From positions 620,001-684,000 of the forward strand of contig NZ_BQYJ01000001.1 in the NCBI RefSeq assembly GCF_023168165.1: 64,000 nt of DNA, read 5' to 3'. The position numbers were made by a program, and so were the translations under genes. Of the stretch, positions 16,531 through 26,342 are shown one piece after another (within the stretch, counting starts at the first letter, position 1; every line of letters begins with the position of its first letter). The notes beneath the pieces were generated by a model. It saw only the letters and a list, made by a program, of their open reading frames with translations, searched no databases and was not told where the DNA came from. This DNA comes from Niallia sp. NCCP-28. Its GTDB lineage: Bacteria; Bacillota; Bacilli; Bacillales; Cytobacillaceae.

Positions 16531-16563
16531 AAAAAAGGCAAAACTATTTTTCCTAGTTTTACC
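16531..16563 (-). terminator. terminator of the 701-residue PBP gene
   Basis: On the minus strand GGTAAAACTA/TAGTTTTGCC form a stem with a 7-base loop followed by seven T. Confidence 0.85.
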
Positions 16564-16592
16564 CTAAATTTATATGTTATTCTCTTTTCTGC

Positions 16593-18698
16593 TTAGTCCT
16601 TTTTGTCCGCTTCTTTCTCTTTTTGCCGCTCTTTTTTCAGATCAAAAAAGGCATCCAGCACTCTTTCACCAATATATTTGTTTGCACCATTATCCACACT
16701 TCCTTGATAAGCCCAAGGAACTAATACAGCCATTGCCACTTCTGGATTTTGGCTAGGAGCATAACTTACTAGACTTAAGTTCATTACTTCTGGAGGCTCA
16801 TCATAATTGCTTCTAGATGGTCCATCATAAAAAGCTTGTGCTGTACCTGTTTTCGCAGCAGGAGAATAAGATTTCCCGCCTAAATAACTATATGCTGTTC
16901 CCTTTGGTGTTTGAGCAACCATTTTAAAGCCTTGCTGCACTCTTTCGATCCAATAGTCCTTCGCATCCACTGTATTTAATACTTTTGGTTTAATTGTTTC
17001 TACTATCGGTCCAAGCTTGTCTTCATCGGAAACAGGCTCTCTTATTTCTTTTACAATATGCGGTTCCATTCTTTTCCCGCCATTGGCAATGGTAGAAACA
17101 TACTGAGCCAACTGCATATTAGAATACGTATCATACTGCCCGATCGCTAAGTCAAGCAGAAATCCAGGTTTTAGACTCGCTCCTTTAAACCCAGTCTGCT
17201 CATTAGGCAAATCTATTCCGGTACGTACGCCTAATCCAAATTGTGCATAATAATTACGCATTGTCGTAAAAGCAGTAGTATCAAGATCTAGTGGCTGATT
17301 ATACGCATATGTTCCGCCGGCAATTTTTATAGCGGTTCTAAACATATAAACGTTGGAAGATCTTTGCAATGCTGTTAATTCATTGATATCTCCCATATAT
17401 GTCCATGATTTTTTTAATGGAGTACCTGCAATTTTTAGTCCTGAATCACTTAATACTGTTCCTGGAGAAATTGCACCGGTTTTATATCCCGCTAAAACAG
17501 TCGCCCCCTTTACAACAGATCCCACATTATAAGTTGTTGTAATATTTCCAAGAGCATCATCAGTCATTTCCATTTTTCCTGTTTCAGCATTTCTTTCTAA
17601 CCGTTTCCCAGCCATTGATAATATTTCGCCGGTATTTGGATTCATTAATACCACATAGGCACGGTCTAAAAGCCCTGTTCCAGCTGATTGTTTTGCTTTG
17701 CGGAGCTCTTCTTCAATAATTTTTTCTACTTTTAATTGCAGCTCCATATCAATAGAAAGCACTAAATCATTTCCTCTTTGCCCTTCTGCAATAATTTCCG
17801 TACTGGTGATGTTTCCAGATTTATCGGTTTTATTGCGAACCTTCTCTTTTTGGCCTTTTAATACATCTTCATATTGCAATTCTAAATAGCTTGTCCCGAC
17901 ACGATCATTGCGGCTGTACCCTCTTGATTCATAATACTCCAGCTTCTCTGCCGGCAAACCTTTTTCTGAAGAACTGACATTTCCTAAAACTGTTTTTAAT
18001 GTATCTTTAAATTTATACATGCGATCCCAATCCGTTGTCGTCTCGACTCCAGGAAGAGATTCTAAATTTTCACTGACAACGGCAAGCTCTTTATCTGTTA
18101 CATCTTCATTTTTTACCATCTGAGGCGTTAATTTATAGCCACTTGAAAATTCTCGGTAAATCGCGATTATTTCTAAATCACTTTGTGTTAATGTATTCAA
18201 TTCTTTTTCTGTAATTCGCTCTAGCTGCAGTTTGTATACCTGCTTATTGTATTCATCTTCATCCGTATATTTTTCCTGCAATTTCTTTTTTTCTGCAGCC
18301 GTCACTTTCTTTTCTGCTTCTTTTGGATTTTTTATCATCCAATAATCTTGTTTATCCCGTTCTGTTACTTTTTTTGTATCTTTTTTTATATATGTTGCCA
18401 AAAGTTTTGCTGTTTTCAGCATTTCTTCTTGCTTTACACCAGTATTTGTATATGTTATGGCATTTTTTGCTTTGTTATCCACAATCGTTTTCCCTGTTGT
18501 ATCGTAAATTTTCCCACGAGGCACTGATGTGTTTACCGTAACATCTTCTGTTTTTTCCAACTCTCTTTTATAATCTTCGCCATAAACAATCTGCACAAAT
18601 CCTAAACGGAGGATCAATGCAGAAAACAATAAAAATACAGCGAAAAAAATAATATTAAGACGAATTGGTATAGTTTTCTTTTTTTTCTTTTTTTCCAA
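16593..18698 (-). CDS. pbpA: class B penicillin-binding protein, PBP2A-like (copy 1)
   Basis: A 701-residue monofunctional transpeptidase that crosslinks peptidoglycan outside the membrane, with a lysine-rich cytoplasmic N-terminus, one membrane anchor (about residues 14-34), a dimerisation domain starting at VPRGKIYD, and a C-terminal transpeptidase domain with SVVK (catalytic Ser), SSN and KTG motifs intact. The start is a TTG with an SD-like GGAAG upstream. B. subtilis has pbpA (yqgF) just upstream of pstS, and this gene fills that place. PBP2A there supports rod-shape elongation. Its neighbour at 19068 is a close paralogue. Confidence 0.93.
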   Translation of the reverse strand: MEKKKKKKTIPIRLNIIFFAVFLLFSALILRLGFVQIVYGEDYKRELEKTEDVTVNTSVPRGKIYDTTGKTIVDNKAKNAITYTNTGVKQEEMLKTAKLLATYIKKDTKKVTERDKQDYWMIKNPKEAEKKVTAAEKKKLQEKYTDEDEYNKQVYKLQLERITEKELNTLTQSDLEIIAIYREFSSGYKLTPQMVKNEDVTDKELAVVSENLESLPGVETTTDWDRMYKFKDTLKTVLGNVSSSEKGLPAEKLEYYESRGYSRNDRVGTSYLELQYEDVLKGQKEKVRNKTDKSGNITSTEIIAEGQRGNDLVLSIDMELQLKVEKIIEEELRKAKQSAGTGLLDRAYVVLMNPNTGEILSMAGKRLERNAETGKMEMTDDALGNITTTYNVGSVVKGATVLAGYKTGAISPGTVLSDSGLKIAGTPLKKSWTYMGDINELTALQRSSNVYMFRTAIKIAGGTYAYNQPLDLDTTAFTTMRNYYAQFGLGVRTGIDLPNEQTGFKGASLKPGFLLDLAIGQYDTYSNMQLAQYVSTIANGGKRMEPHIVKEIREPVSDEDKLGPIVETIKPKVLNTVDAKDYWIERVQQGFKMVAQTPKGTAYSYLGGKSYSPAAKTGTAQAFYDGPSRSNYDEPPEVMNLSLVSYAPSQNPEVAMAVLVPWAYQGSVDNGANKYIGERVLDAFFDLKKERQKEKEADKKD

Positions 18699-18966
18699 CT
18701 TTCAGCACACTTCCTTCAAATCAATTCTTGTTCTATTGTAATAGAAACGGCTTGATAATTCTATTAATAACCTATTGGAATAAATTACTAGATTCATTTT
18801 GCAAAATAAGTGTTCTTTTCTCCCACTTTTCTTGTTTATCTTACTATTTTCCTTTATCGTCCTTTTTATTTAGAAAAATATCTAAAGATAAAGGACTGAC
18901 AACTATACAATGGCATGCATCTTTCTAAAAAGAATTCATCCAAAAATCCCCACATTTTTTCCTCGT

Positions 18967-19007
18967 AAAAAAAGCCGCAAACCATGATGAATCATCGTTT
19001 GCAGCTT
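18967..19007 (-). terminator. terminator between the two PBP genes
   Basis: On the minus strand the arms AAGCTGCAAAC and GTTTGCGGCTT close around ATGATTCATCAT, which itself is self-complementary. Seven T follow. It separates copy 2 from copy 1, so copy 1 has its own promoter in the 369-base gap 18699-19067, where nothing else is seen. Confidence 0.9.
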
Positions 19008-19067
19008 CCGTTATTTGTAAATGCTATTCTTTTTTCCTTCCGTTGCACTTTTTAAGTCAGCCGCTTT

Positions 19068-21194
19068 TTATTTAGCCGCTTCTTCTTTTTTCATTTCAAA
19101 ATATTTATCCAGGACACGTTTTCCAATCGTTAGGTTTGGCGATGGTCCACTGTTTGTTGTATACACCCACGGTACAAGCACTGCCATTGCCACTTCCGGA
19201 TTTTCATATGGTGCATACGTAATTAAACTGACATTCATTACTTGCGGAGGCGCACTGTAATTGCTGCGGAGGGGTCCATCATAAAAAGCTTGGGCTGTTC
19301 CTGTTTTTCCTGCCGGCTGATAAGAAGTTCCTGCAAAAACCTTTCCTGTACCGCTAGTCATCACCATACGAAATCCTTTTTGTATTTGCTCAATCCAGCC
19401 TGGCTCTAAATCGACTTTATTTAATACTTTTGGCTGAATTTCCTGCACCATGCCCCCAAGTTTTTCTTCCCCTAGCGACGGATCTCGTATTTCTTTTACA
19501 ATATGAGGCTGTATGCGGTAGCCCCCATTTGCGATTGTTGAAGCATATTGGGCAAGCTGCATATTTGTATACGTATCATATTGTCCAATTGATAAGAACA
19601 TTAAATTACCAGGTGTTTGTGTATCTTGTCCTTTAAAACCTACCATTTCATTTGGAAGATCAATGCCTGTTCTAACACCGAGCCCAAATTCTCCAAATGA
19701 ATTGCGGATAGTGGAAATAGCCTCTGAAGTACGAGTATCTAATGGCTGCCCATAACTATAGTGCCCTTTTCCAATTGCAATCGCTGTTTTTGCCATATAG
19801 ACATTGGAAGATTGTTGCAATGCCGTTAAGTCATTAATATAGCCCATTGTTTTCCATGACTTAAAAGGCGGAGATCCTTTTACTTGCATCACTTCATCAA
19901 GATAACCAGAGTATGGATGAATAACTCCCTCTTTATAGCCTGTTAACACCATCGCTCCTTTAACCGTGGATCCTACGTTATAAGAGGTTGTAATATTCCC
20001 AAGAGCAAAATCCTGCACCTGCTGGTTGCCATTATCATCTTTGCCAAGCATTTTGCCGGCCATTGTCAAAATTTCTCCTGTTTTTGGATCCATTAATACA
20101 ACAAAAGCCCTGTCTAAAAGATAAGTTCCTGCATAGCCTCTTTTGGTTCTTTTTAATTCTTCCTCAATAATTTTTTCTACTTCCAGCTGCAGCTTCATAT
20201 CAATGGTCAAAACCAGATCTTTTCCTGATTCTCCATCTGTTAAAACTTTTGAATCAACGATATTGCCTTTTTTATCTTTTATATATTTAATTTTCTTTTT
20301 TTGTCCCTTTAGAATATCTTCATATTGGTTTTCTAAATAACTGAGGCCGACACGATCATTCATGCTGTAGCCTTTTGCCAAATAGCTGTCTTTTGCTTCA
20401 GCAGGCACCCCTCTTTGAGAACTGGATACATTGCCAAGCACTGTTTTTAAGGTGGAACCGTAAGCATACGTTCTATCCCAATCTTTTGCTGTGTCCACAC
20501 CCTTCAATTCTGCCAAATGTTCACTGACTCTAGCAAACTCTTCATCTGTTACCCCATTATTTTTTACGATTTGCGGTGTATAGTAATAGCCGCTGTTAAA
20601 GGCTCTGTAGATTGCCAGCGTTTCCAGCTCAAATTTAGAAAAACTATTAATCTCTTCTTTTGTAATTCTCGAACGAAGAAGTTCATTATAAGCTTTTTGA
20701 TATTTTTTTGAATCGTTTTTATACGCCTCTTGCAGCTCCGCATCTTCTTTTTTTGTCACCTTTTCCTTTGCTTCTTTCTCATGAAGAAGAATCCAATAAT
20801 CAATTTTATCTCTTTCTGTAATCTTTTTCAGATCATCTTCTGTATCCATTTTGATTAGTCTAGCAAGCTTTTCTGCCGTATTTTGCATATCTTTTGCTTT
20901 TACATCCCAATTGGTATATGTAATGGAATTTTTCGCCTTATTGCTGACAATATTATGGCCATTCCGATCATACATTTCTCCTCTAGGAACTTGAGTGCTG
21001 ATAATAACATCTTCTTTTTTTTCTAATTCTCTTTTATAATCGTCGCCGTAGACAATCTGCACAAATCCTAAACGCAGTATCAAAGCAGAAAACAGCAAAA
21101 ACACTACAAAAAATAAAATATTTAACCGAAGTGGAAATTGATTTTTTTTCTTTCTCTTTTTTTCCCCCATTTGAAAACACCACACTTTCTCCAC
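19068..21194 (-). CDS. class B penicillin-binding protein, PBP2A-like (copy 2)
   Basis: A 708-residue paralogue of the downstream gene, with the same architecture: basic N-terminus, one membrane anchor (LFFVVFLLFSALILRLGFVQ region), dimerisation domain, and transpeptidase domain with STVK, SSN and KTG. Long stretches are identical to copy 1 (for example the anchor and the GTAQAFYDG region), pointing to tandem duplication. A shorter start at the Met of MGEKKRKK (21170) is possible. It is separated from copy 1 by a terminator. Either copy could be the functional equivalent of B. subtilis pbpA; the other may act like pbpH, which is unlinked there. Confidence 0.92.
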   Translation of the reverse strand: MEKVWCFQMGEKKRKKKNQFPLRLNILFFVVFLLFSALILRLGFVQIVYGDDYKRELEKKEDVIISTQVPRGEMYDRNGHNIVSNKAKNSITYTNWDVKAKDMQNTAEKLARLIKMDTEDDLKKITERDKIDYWILLHEKEAKEKVTKKEDAELQEAYKNDSKKYQKAYNELLRSRITKEEINSFSKFELETLAIYRAFNSGYYYTPQIVKNNGVTDEEFARVSEHLAELKGVDTAKDWDRTYAYGSTLKTVLGNVSSSQRGVPAEAKDSYLAKGYSMNDRVGLSYLENQYEDILKGQKKKIKYIKDKKGNIVDSKVLTDGESGKDLVLTIDMKLQLEVEKIIEEELKRTKRGYAGTYLLDRAFVVLMDPKTGEILTMAGKMLGKDDNGNQQVQDFALGNITTSYNVGSTVKGAMVLTGYKEGVIHPYSGYLDEVMQVKGSPPFKSWKTMGYINDLTALQQSSNVYMAKTAIAIGKGHYSYGQPLDTRTSEAISTIRNSFGEFGLGVRTGIDLPNEMVGFKGQDTQTPGNLMFLSIGQYDTYTNMQLAQYASTIANGGYRIQPHIVKEIRDPSLGEEKLGGMVQEIQPKVLNKVDLEPGWIEQIQKGFRMVMTSGTGKVFAGTSYQPAGKTGTAQAFYDGPLRSNYSAPPQVMNVSLITYAPYENPEVAMAVLVPWVYTTNSGPSPNLTIGKRVLDKYFEMKKEEAAK

Positions 21195-21270
21195 TCTGTT
21201 ATTTTATCGAATATTTTTGGATATATCTAGGACAATTGCTAATTTGGTGGAATTTATACGTCATAATCAT

Positions 21271-21323
21271 ACAAAAAAACCAAAAGACTGTATAGTAAGT
21301 TCAGGCGACTTACTATACAGTCT
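21271..21323 (-). terminator. terminator of the MFS gene
   Basis: A perfect 16-base stem (arms 21285-21300 and 21308-21323, ACTTACTATACAGTCT) with a 7-base loop, then TTTTGGTTTTTTT on the minus strand. Confidence 0.92.
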
Positions 21324-21338
21324 GACTAGTAGAGAAAT

Positions 21339-22568
21339 TTATTTTGATATATTTTTCCTTTGTTCAAAGTGAATATTTTTTGTCCAAAAATAAATAATCG
21401 TGTGTCCTGTGCCTAAAACAAATAAAATATACGGCAATACATGATCAGGATTAAAAAAACTAACTCCAACAATAAAAATTAAAACAGACAATAGCCGTCC
21501 CAAATTTAAATACATTTCACGAACAACAATATATTCAATCCGCATTTCGCCTGCATTCCATCCTCTTCCAATTACATCAAATGTTAAACTTGTATAAGGG
21601 ACTAAAATCAGCGGATAAGCTACAGCTATTATCCCTGCATAAATTAATAATTTCGTATAAGAAAAATCAAAGATGATAATAAACATGGAGAAAAACAACA
21701 AAATCCCGCCGCTTAAAATAGCTTTATTGCGATTATCATTTTTGATTGTTCTCGAAACAATATAATAGGCGACAAAGGAAATTCCGGAATTGATTAAACC
21801 AAATTTCCCTAATGCCATTTCACTTCCAGTCGCAATAAATACAAATACTGTTATAACAAAGGCAAATGTGCCCTCCCTCATTCCTTGGAAAAAATGCGCA
21901 TTGGTTATATATTTCCAATTTTTATTATTTTGCCTTTCTTTAATAATTCGTGCAAATAAATATTGACCGCTAGCAGGGCGCCTTTTCAAAAAGAAGCTTA
22001 ACACTACAGCCAACGAAAACAAACCAAGTGAAATTCCAAATACAACCATATATCCAGTAGATTTAGTAAAGGAAGAAATAATATATCCAGCTAAGATGGG
22101 TCCAATCATCCCTCCGGCCGACGTTAAAATACCTAAAAACCCATTAAAGAAATCTCTTGTTTCCGGCTCTGTTACTTCAAATGTCAGCACATTAAAAGCC
22201 AACCAGTAAAAACCATAGCCTATTCCAAGCAAACCTCCTAATAACAGCAAAAATGAAGCGGCCTTGTCTCCTATAAATAAAACAGCTAAATAAAACACTG
22301 CTAAAAAGATAACCCCAATCCTCAGTACAATGACTCTGTCAATTTTTTTCGCCCATCTACCTGCTAAAATAAAAGTTGCTAGCTGCAAAATGATAATCGC
22401 CATATTATATAAGCCTAAATCTTTAAATTCTCCAGACTGCTTCCATAAAAAGATATTTACAAAAGTATTAGAAAGAGCAATGCTTAATGAGTATAATCCT
22501 CCAATAAGCAGCAATAAATTCAAATCTTTTGTCAGTTCAACATCGCCAAGCAATTTATTTTTCATCAT
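21339..22568 (-). CDS. yqgE: MFS transporter YqgE
   Basis: A 409-residue major facilitator with about 12 hydrophobic segments and a charged middle loop (KRRPASGQYLFARIIKERQNNKNW). Between segments 2 and 3 it has RWAKKIDRVIVLRIG, a variant of the MFS loop motif. Substrate unknown. B. subtilis yqgE occupies the same place beside pbpA and sodA, which supports the name. The second of two adjacent Met codons (22565) could also be the start. Confidence 0.9.
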   Translation of the reverse strand: MMKNKLLGDVELTKDLNLLLLIGGLYSLSIALSNTFVNIFLWKQSGEFKDLGLYNMAIIILQLATFILAGRWAKKIDRVIVLRIGVIFLAVFYLAVLFIGDKAASFLLLLGGLLGIGYGFYWLAFNVLTFEVTEPETRDFFNGFLGILTSAGGMIGPILAGYIISSFTKSTGYMVVFGISLGLFSLAVVLSFFLKRRPASGQYLFARIIKERQNNKNWKYITNAHFFQGMREGTFAFVITVFVFIATGSEMALGKFGLINSGISFVAYYIVSRTIKNDNRNKAILSGGILLFFSMFIIIFDFSYTKLLIYAGIIAVAYPLILVPYTSLTFDVIGRGWNAGEMRIEYIVVREMYLNLGRLLSVLIFIVGVSFFNPDHVLPYILFVLGTGHTIIYFWTKNIHFEQRKNISK

Positions 22569-22702
22569 AAAAAACTCCCCTTTGTTCTAGGGTAGTTTCT
22601 ATCAAAAATTAGTTAGTTATACATCTAATATAGAGAAAACAAAAGATGATATTTTCTTGCAGATCTATGTAAATAAAATCCACTTGCAAACAAAGCCATC
22701 AT

Positions 22703-22753
22703 AAAAAAAAGGCTGTCCCGAAAGTCATTAAAAAATGACTTTTGAGTACAGCC
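22703..22753 (-). terminator. terminator of sodA
   Basis: On the minus strand GGCTGT pairs with ACAGCC and encloses an AAAGTCATT/AATGACTTT hairpin, followed by a run of eight T. Confidence 0.9.
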
Positions 22754-22772
22754 CCTGCTTTTACACTAATGA

Positions 22773-23381
22773 TTATTTTGCAGCAGCAAAACGTTTTGAT
22801 ACTTCTTCCCAGTTGATTACATTAAAGAATGCATTAATGTATTCAGGACGACGGTTTTGATAATTTAGGTAGTAAGCATGCTCCCAAACATCTAAACCAA
22901 GAACTGGAGTTTTTCCTTCCATTAATGGAGAATCTTGGTTTGGTGTGCTAGTTACTTCTAATTCGCCATTATTTACAACTAGCCAAGCCCAGCCGGAACC
23001 AAAGCGTGTAGTAGCTGCTTTAGAGAATTCTTCTTTAAAGTTTGCAAAGTTTCCAAATTTGCTGTCAATAGCGCTGGCTAGGTCGCCAGTTGGTTCACCG
23101 CCGCCTTCTGGTGAAATTATTTGCCAGAATAATGAATGGTTAGCGTGTCCGCCGCCATTGTTGCGTACTGCAGTGCGTGCACTTTCAGGTACTGCATCTA
23201 AGTTAGAAACAACTTCTTCTACTGTCTTAGAAAGTAGTTCAGCATTTCCCTCTAAAGCGTTATTTAAATTTGTAACATATGTGTTATGGTGTTTCGTATG
23301 GTGAATATTCATTGTTTCTTTGTCGATATGTGGCTCAAGTGCATCGTATGCATATGGTAATTGTGGTAAAGTGAAAGACAT
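22773..23381 (-). CDS. sodA: manganese superoxide dismutase
   Basis: A 202-residue cytosolic dismutase converting superoxide to oxygen and hydrogen peroxide. It starts [18 protein letters not shown] and carries metal ligands in IHHTKHH (His27), NHSLFW (His of the second ligand), and [10 protein letters not shown] (Asp and His). The [13 protein letters not shown] and QDSPL context is of the Mn type. The B. subtilis sodA is in the same place between yqgE and yqgC. It is monocistronic with its own terminator. Confidence 0.97.
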   Translation of the reverse strand: MSFTLPQLPYAYDALEPHIDKETMNIHHTKHHNTYVTNLNNALEGNAELLSKTVEEVVSNLDAVPESARTAVRNNGGGHANHSLFWQIISPEGGGEPTGDLASAIDSKFGNFANFKEEFSKAATTRFGSGWAWLVVNNGELEVTSTPNQDSPLMEGKTPVLGLDVWEHAYYLNYQNRRPEYINAFFNVINWEEVSKRFAAAK

Positions 23382-23603
23382 GGTTAATTCCTCCTATGTA
23401 TATAAGTTTTTATAAAATGGCATTACTTATTAGCAGAAGTTAAAACTATTTGTATACTACTAATATGAAATGACCTTTTCATTAACATTATCAAATTATT
23501 CCTATATTTTCAATGTTTATGCTTCATTCGCCAACAACATTAAAGTACCCATATTGTAAATCTTTAAACAATAACTTTGCAAAAAAGAGCAGTGTTTTAA
23601 AAT

Positions 23604-23700
23604 GGCTGTTTTCGTATAAGATTATGCCCTTTAAAATTATCAGCCTACATACACTTCGATTTGCTCTCCTGCTCAAAATCTGCTTCTCCTGTTTTTTCTG
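23604..23700. repeat. degenerate composite repeat
   Basis: The segment ggctgttttcgtat ... ccctttaaaat, followed by a more diverged part with ctctcctgctc and cttctcctg, matches the composite repeat near 29061, 32742, 32891 and 39348. It lies in the 610-base gap between sodA and fnr. Confidence 0.5.
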
Positions 23701-23747
23701 TTAAAACAACCACTTTGAGCAAACCGCCTTTAAAATCATTTGCAACT

Positions 23748-23763
23748 TGTGATATAGTTCACA
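23748..23763. promoter_or_regulatory. FNR box
   Basis: TGTGA-TATAGT-TCACA is a perfect match to the Bacillus FNR consensus TGTGA-N6-TCACA. It lies about 230 bases upstream of the fnr start and about 370 bases upstream of sodA on the other side. An A+T-rich segment about 20-30 bases to the right could serve as a -10 for fnr. Autoregulation by Fnr is inferred. Confidence 0.65.
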
Positions 23764-23991
23764 TTTATCTTAGGACAAATATTTTCCTCCCCTTCTAACA
23801 GAAGAAGGAACTGACAAAGAAGAATTTCGCAAAATTGTCACTTATGCGCTTTTCCCTGCTATATCAATGATTTTTCTTTATATATGATTGTCTCCTTCTT
23901 TTCATTATACATAATTTAACATTTTGAGATTGACAATCTTTTCACAATATCCTTTAATCAAGGTGGGAGAACAATTAGAGGAGTGCAAAAT

Positions 23992-24687
23992 ATGACAGAA
24001 ATTCAATTATCATTGTACAGTTTATTAATCCAAAACTTTTTTGATATCAACAAAATTATTCATATAAAAAAAGGAACCCTACTATTTCAAGAAAAGGATC
24101 CAGTTCATCAAATTTTCATTTTATTAAATGGGACAATATCATTGGGAAGAGTTCATGAAAAAGGAAAAGAATTCATCTTAAAAATATTGCACGATGAAGA
24201 TCTTTTATTAGAATACAATCTATTTAAAAATGCTCCAAAGTATCATTTTTTTTCTAAAACAATGACGGATTGCGAAATACTTGCAATCGATCGAAAAGAA
24301 TTCGAAGAAGCTGTCATAAAAGATCCTATTCTTTTAACTGCTCTAACTACATGGCTCAGCAATGGCTATTTAAAAGCACATATGAAATGTCAAGATTTAA
24401 TTATGAATGGGAAAAAAGGAGGCTTATACAGTATTTTAATTCGATTATGCCATTCCTTTGGAAAAAAAACAGATGAAGGAATTTTAATCGATTTTCCACT
24501 GACGCATCAAGAATTGGCCAATTTAACCTACGGTACCCGAGAAGTAATGCAGCGTATTTTAAAAGAGCTTCGGGAAGAGGGAATTATTTCTTACTCCAAT
24601 CAAAAATTCACGATAAAAAACCTTGCCTATTTAAAACAAGCTGTAGACTGTCAAAACTGTCCTGCTGATATATGCGGCTTAAACTAA
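23992..24687 (+). CDS. fnr: Crp/Fnr regulator with C-terminal Fe-S motif, Fnr
   Basis: A 231-residue anaerobic transcription factor. Residues about 20-110 form the cyclic-nucleotide-type beta roll, followed by a dimer helix and a winged HTH at 171-198 (HQELANLTYGTREVMQRI). The C-terminus has Cys220, Cys223 and Cys228 (CQNCPADIC). The C-x2-C-x4-C spacing is that of the three cluster cysteines of B. subtilis Fnr, and Asp135 (CQDLIMNG) is a good candidate for its aspartate ligand. The ATG at 23992 is chosen because AGAGGAG lies 8 bases upstream; a GTG at 23983 overlaps that site. It likely senses oxygen through a [4Fe-4S] cluster and activates fermentation or nitrate respiration genes. Confidence 0.85.
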   Translation: MTEIQLSLYSLLIQNFFDINKIIHIKKGTLLFQEKDPVHQIFILLNGTISLGRVHEKGKEFILKILHDEDLLLEYNLFKNAPKYHFFSKTMTDCEILAIDRKEFEEAVIKDPILLTALTTWLSNGYLKAHMKCQDLIMNGKKGGLYSILIRLCHSFGKKTDEGILIDFPLTHQELANLTYGTREVMQRILKELREEGIISYSNQKFTIKNLAYLKQAVDCQNCPADICGLN

Positions 24688-24847
24688 AAACATCAGTATT
24701 TCCTCCATTTCTCCTGCTTGGAAGTTGAGGCCAACTATAGCATATAGATTACACAGACTAAAGAGTGGCTTCCTTAGTCTGTGTTCTTTTCCCCCGGGCT
24801 TTTACAGGCCATTATCTCCCCTATAGATTTCTCTTTTTCTTTTATAA

Positions 24848-24886
24848 TCTCTTAGGTTAGGGTTTTACTGCCCGTTAATGCGTAAT
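24848..24886. repeat. dispersed repeat overlapping the end of yqgC
   Basis: tcttaggttaggg...ctgcccgttaatgcgtaat closely matches 6222-6262. Its right half supplies the last codons (RINGQ) and stop of yqgC, so the repeat has been recruited into the coding region. Confidence 0.55.
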
Positions 24887-25353
24887 AAAAAATAAATAAT
24901 CATAATTGTTTGAATAACCCCTTTTGTAATGACACTGCTCAAAAAACCAATTAAAGAGCCCATCCCCACTTTTAATGCTGTTTTCCAATTTGCCCGGCTT
25001 ACCAATAATTCAGCAATTACCGCACCTAAAAACGGTCCGATTATTATTCCTAATACAGGAATAACAAAAGGACCAGCTAAAAGGCCGATTGTACTGCCCC
25101 ATACGCCAGCTTTTGTCCCCCCATATTTTTTCACGCCAACTAAATTAGCTAAATAATCAGCTAAAAACAATAATAGAACAAACATGCCTTGAATAATCCA
25201 AAAGAGAATGGAAAATGATGTAAAATGATAAAATATACCATATGCAATAAAACCAGCTAAAATAAATAATACACTGGGAATAATCGGGTATACTAGCCCA
25301 ATATATGCTATAAGAAAAAGCACCCCAATAATTGTCCAATAAATATAATCCAT
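24865..25353 (-). CDS. yqgC: YqgC, DUF456 membrane protein
   Basis: A 162-residue protein with about four hydrophobic segments rich in Gly ([21 protein letters not shown]), the DUF456 pattern with PAxxLGxxxGPxxG-type glycine zippers. Function unknown. Its position beside sodA and diverging from yqgB matches B. subtilis. The C-terminal five residues are encoded by a dispersed repeat (24848-24886), so the tail probably differs from relatives. Confidence 0.9.
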   Translation of the reverse strand: MDYIYWTIIGVLFLIAYIGLVYPIIPSVLFILAGFIAYGIFYHFTSFSILFWIIQGMFVLLLFLADYLANLVGVKKYGGTKAGVWGSTIGLLAGPFVIPVLGIIIGPFLGAVIAELLVSRANWKTALKVGMGSLIGFLSSVITKGVIQTIMIIYFLLRINGQ

Positions 25354-25510
25354 ATATACTCCTTTTCATTATTATTTTTTTACTACATACCCTGTTTTCT
25401 ACTAAACAATGCCAGCTATTTTTTTACTTCTATTTAAATTATGCCCAAAACTTGTATCTATCCTTCTGCGAGGATAAAATAGTAATGAATCTTTATAAGG
25501 GTGTGTCAAA

Positions 25511-26296
25511 ATGAATATTTTTAAGCAGTTTTACAAAAGCATCTATTCTCCCAGAGACATAGCTAGCTTTCGCATGCAAGGAAAAGGAAAAACCATTCTT
25601 TATCTTATTTTGTTAACCTTGTTGGCCTCCATTCCCGCTTTATACTATTTAAGCAGTGGAATCAACGAAGGAGTCAAGTCGCTATCCAATACATTAGAGG
25701 AAGATTCCCTTTCTTTTTCTATAAAAGACAATGAACTGAAATCAAATGCAAAAGAGCCTACCATAATAAATAAGGATGATTTAACGATTATCATTGATTC
25801 TACTGGTACATATGAAGAAAGTAATATCAGCGCATCTGGCAACACAGTTGCATTACTACAAAAAGAATTTATTATTGTAGCTGCAGGGCAATCCCAAACA
25901 TTTGAATACTCAAGTTTTGGAAATGTGAGTATTACAAAAGATGATATCGCGGCTTCTTTAAATGCATTTGATTCTATGCTTCCAATACTTATTACGATTT
26001 TGGCAGTTGTTTATTTTATCATATTGCTTATTTCCAAAGTAATAGAAGCATTTGTTTTTGCTGTTTTCGGCAGTTTATTTGCACGCACAATGAGACGTAC
26101 ATTAACATATGGACAGCTTTGGAGAATTACTGTGTACAGCATGACATTGCCGACACTGTTTTTTGTCATTATGGATGCAATTCAAACGTCTGTACCAAAT
26201 GGAATGCTCTTAAATTGGGTAGTCACTTTATTTATGTTATTCCTTAGCATCAAAGAAGTACCTTTTAAAAAACAGCCAGAAGAAAATATACAATAA
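25511..26296 (+). CDS. yqgB: YqgB, DUF1189 membrane protein
   Basis: A 261-residue protein starting MNIFKQFYKSIYSPRDIASFR, the DUF1189 opening. A first hydrophobic segment (about 30-48) is followed by an extracytoplasmic domain (about 50-150) and four further hydrophobic segments. Some DUF1189 proteins are associated with maltodextrin uptake genes (MalA), but no such genes are near here, so no role is assigned. B. subtilis yqgB sits opposite yqgC as here. A terminator follows directly. Confidence 0.88.
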   Translation: MNIFKQFYKSIYSPRDIASFRMQGKGKTILYLILLTLLASIPALYYLSSGINEGVKSLSNTLEEDSLSFSIKDNELKSNAKEPTIINKDDLTIIIDSTGTYEESNISASGNTVALLQKEFIIVAAGQSQTFEYSSFGNVSITKDDIAASLNAFDSMLPILITILAVVYFIILLISKVIEAFVFAVFGSLFARTMRRTLTYGQLWRITVYSMTLPTLFFVIMDAIQTSVPNGMLLNWVVTLFMLFLSIKEVPFKKQPEENIQ

Positions 26297-26299
26297 TAT

Positions 26300-26342
26300 A
26301 AAAAGGATAAAGGCCAATTGCAAAGGTTTTTATCCTTTTTTA
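26300..26342 (+). terminator. terminator of yqgB
   Basis: AAAAGGATAAA pairs with TTTATCCTTTT around a loop of about 16 bases, followed by T-rich sequence. Confidence 0.75.
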
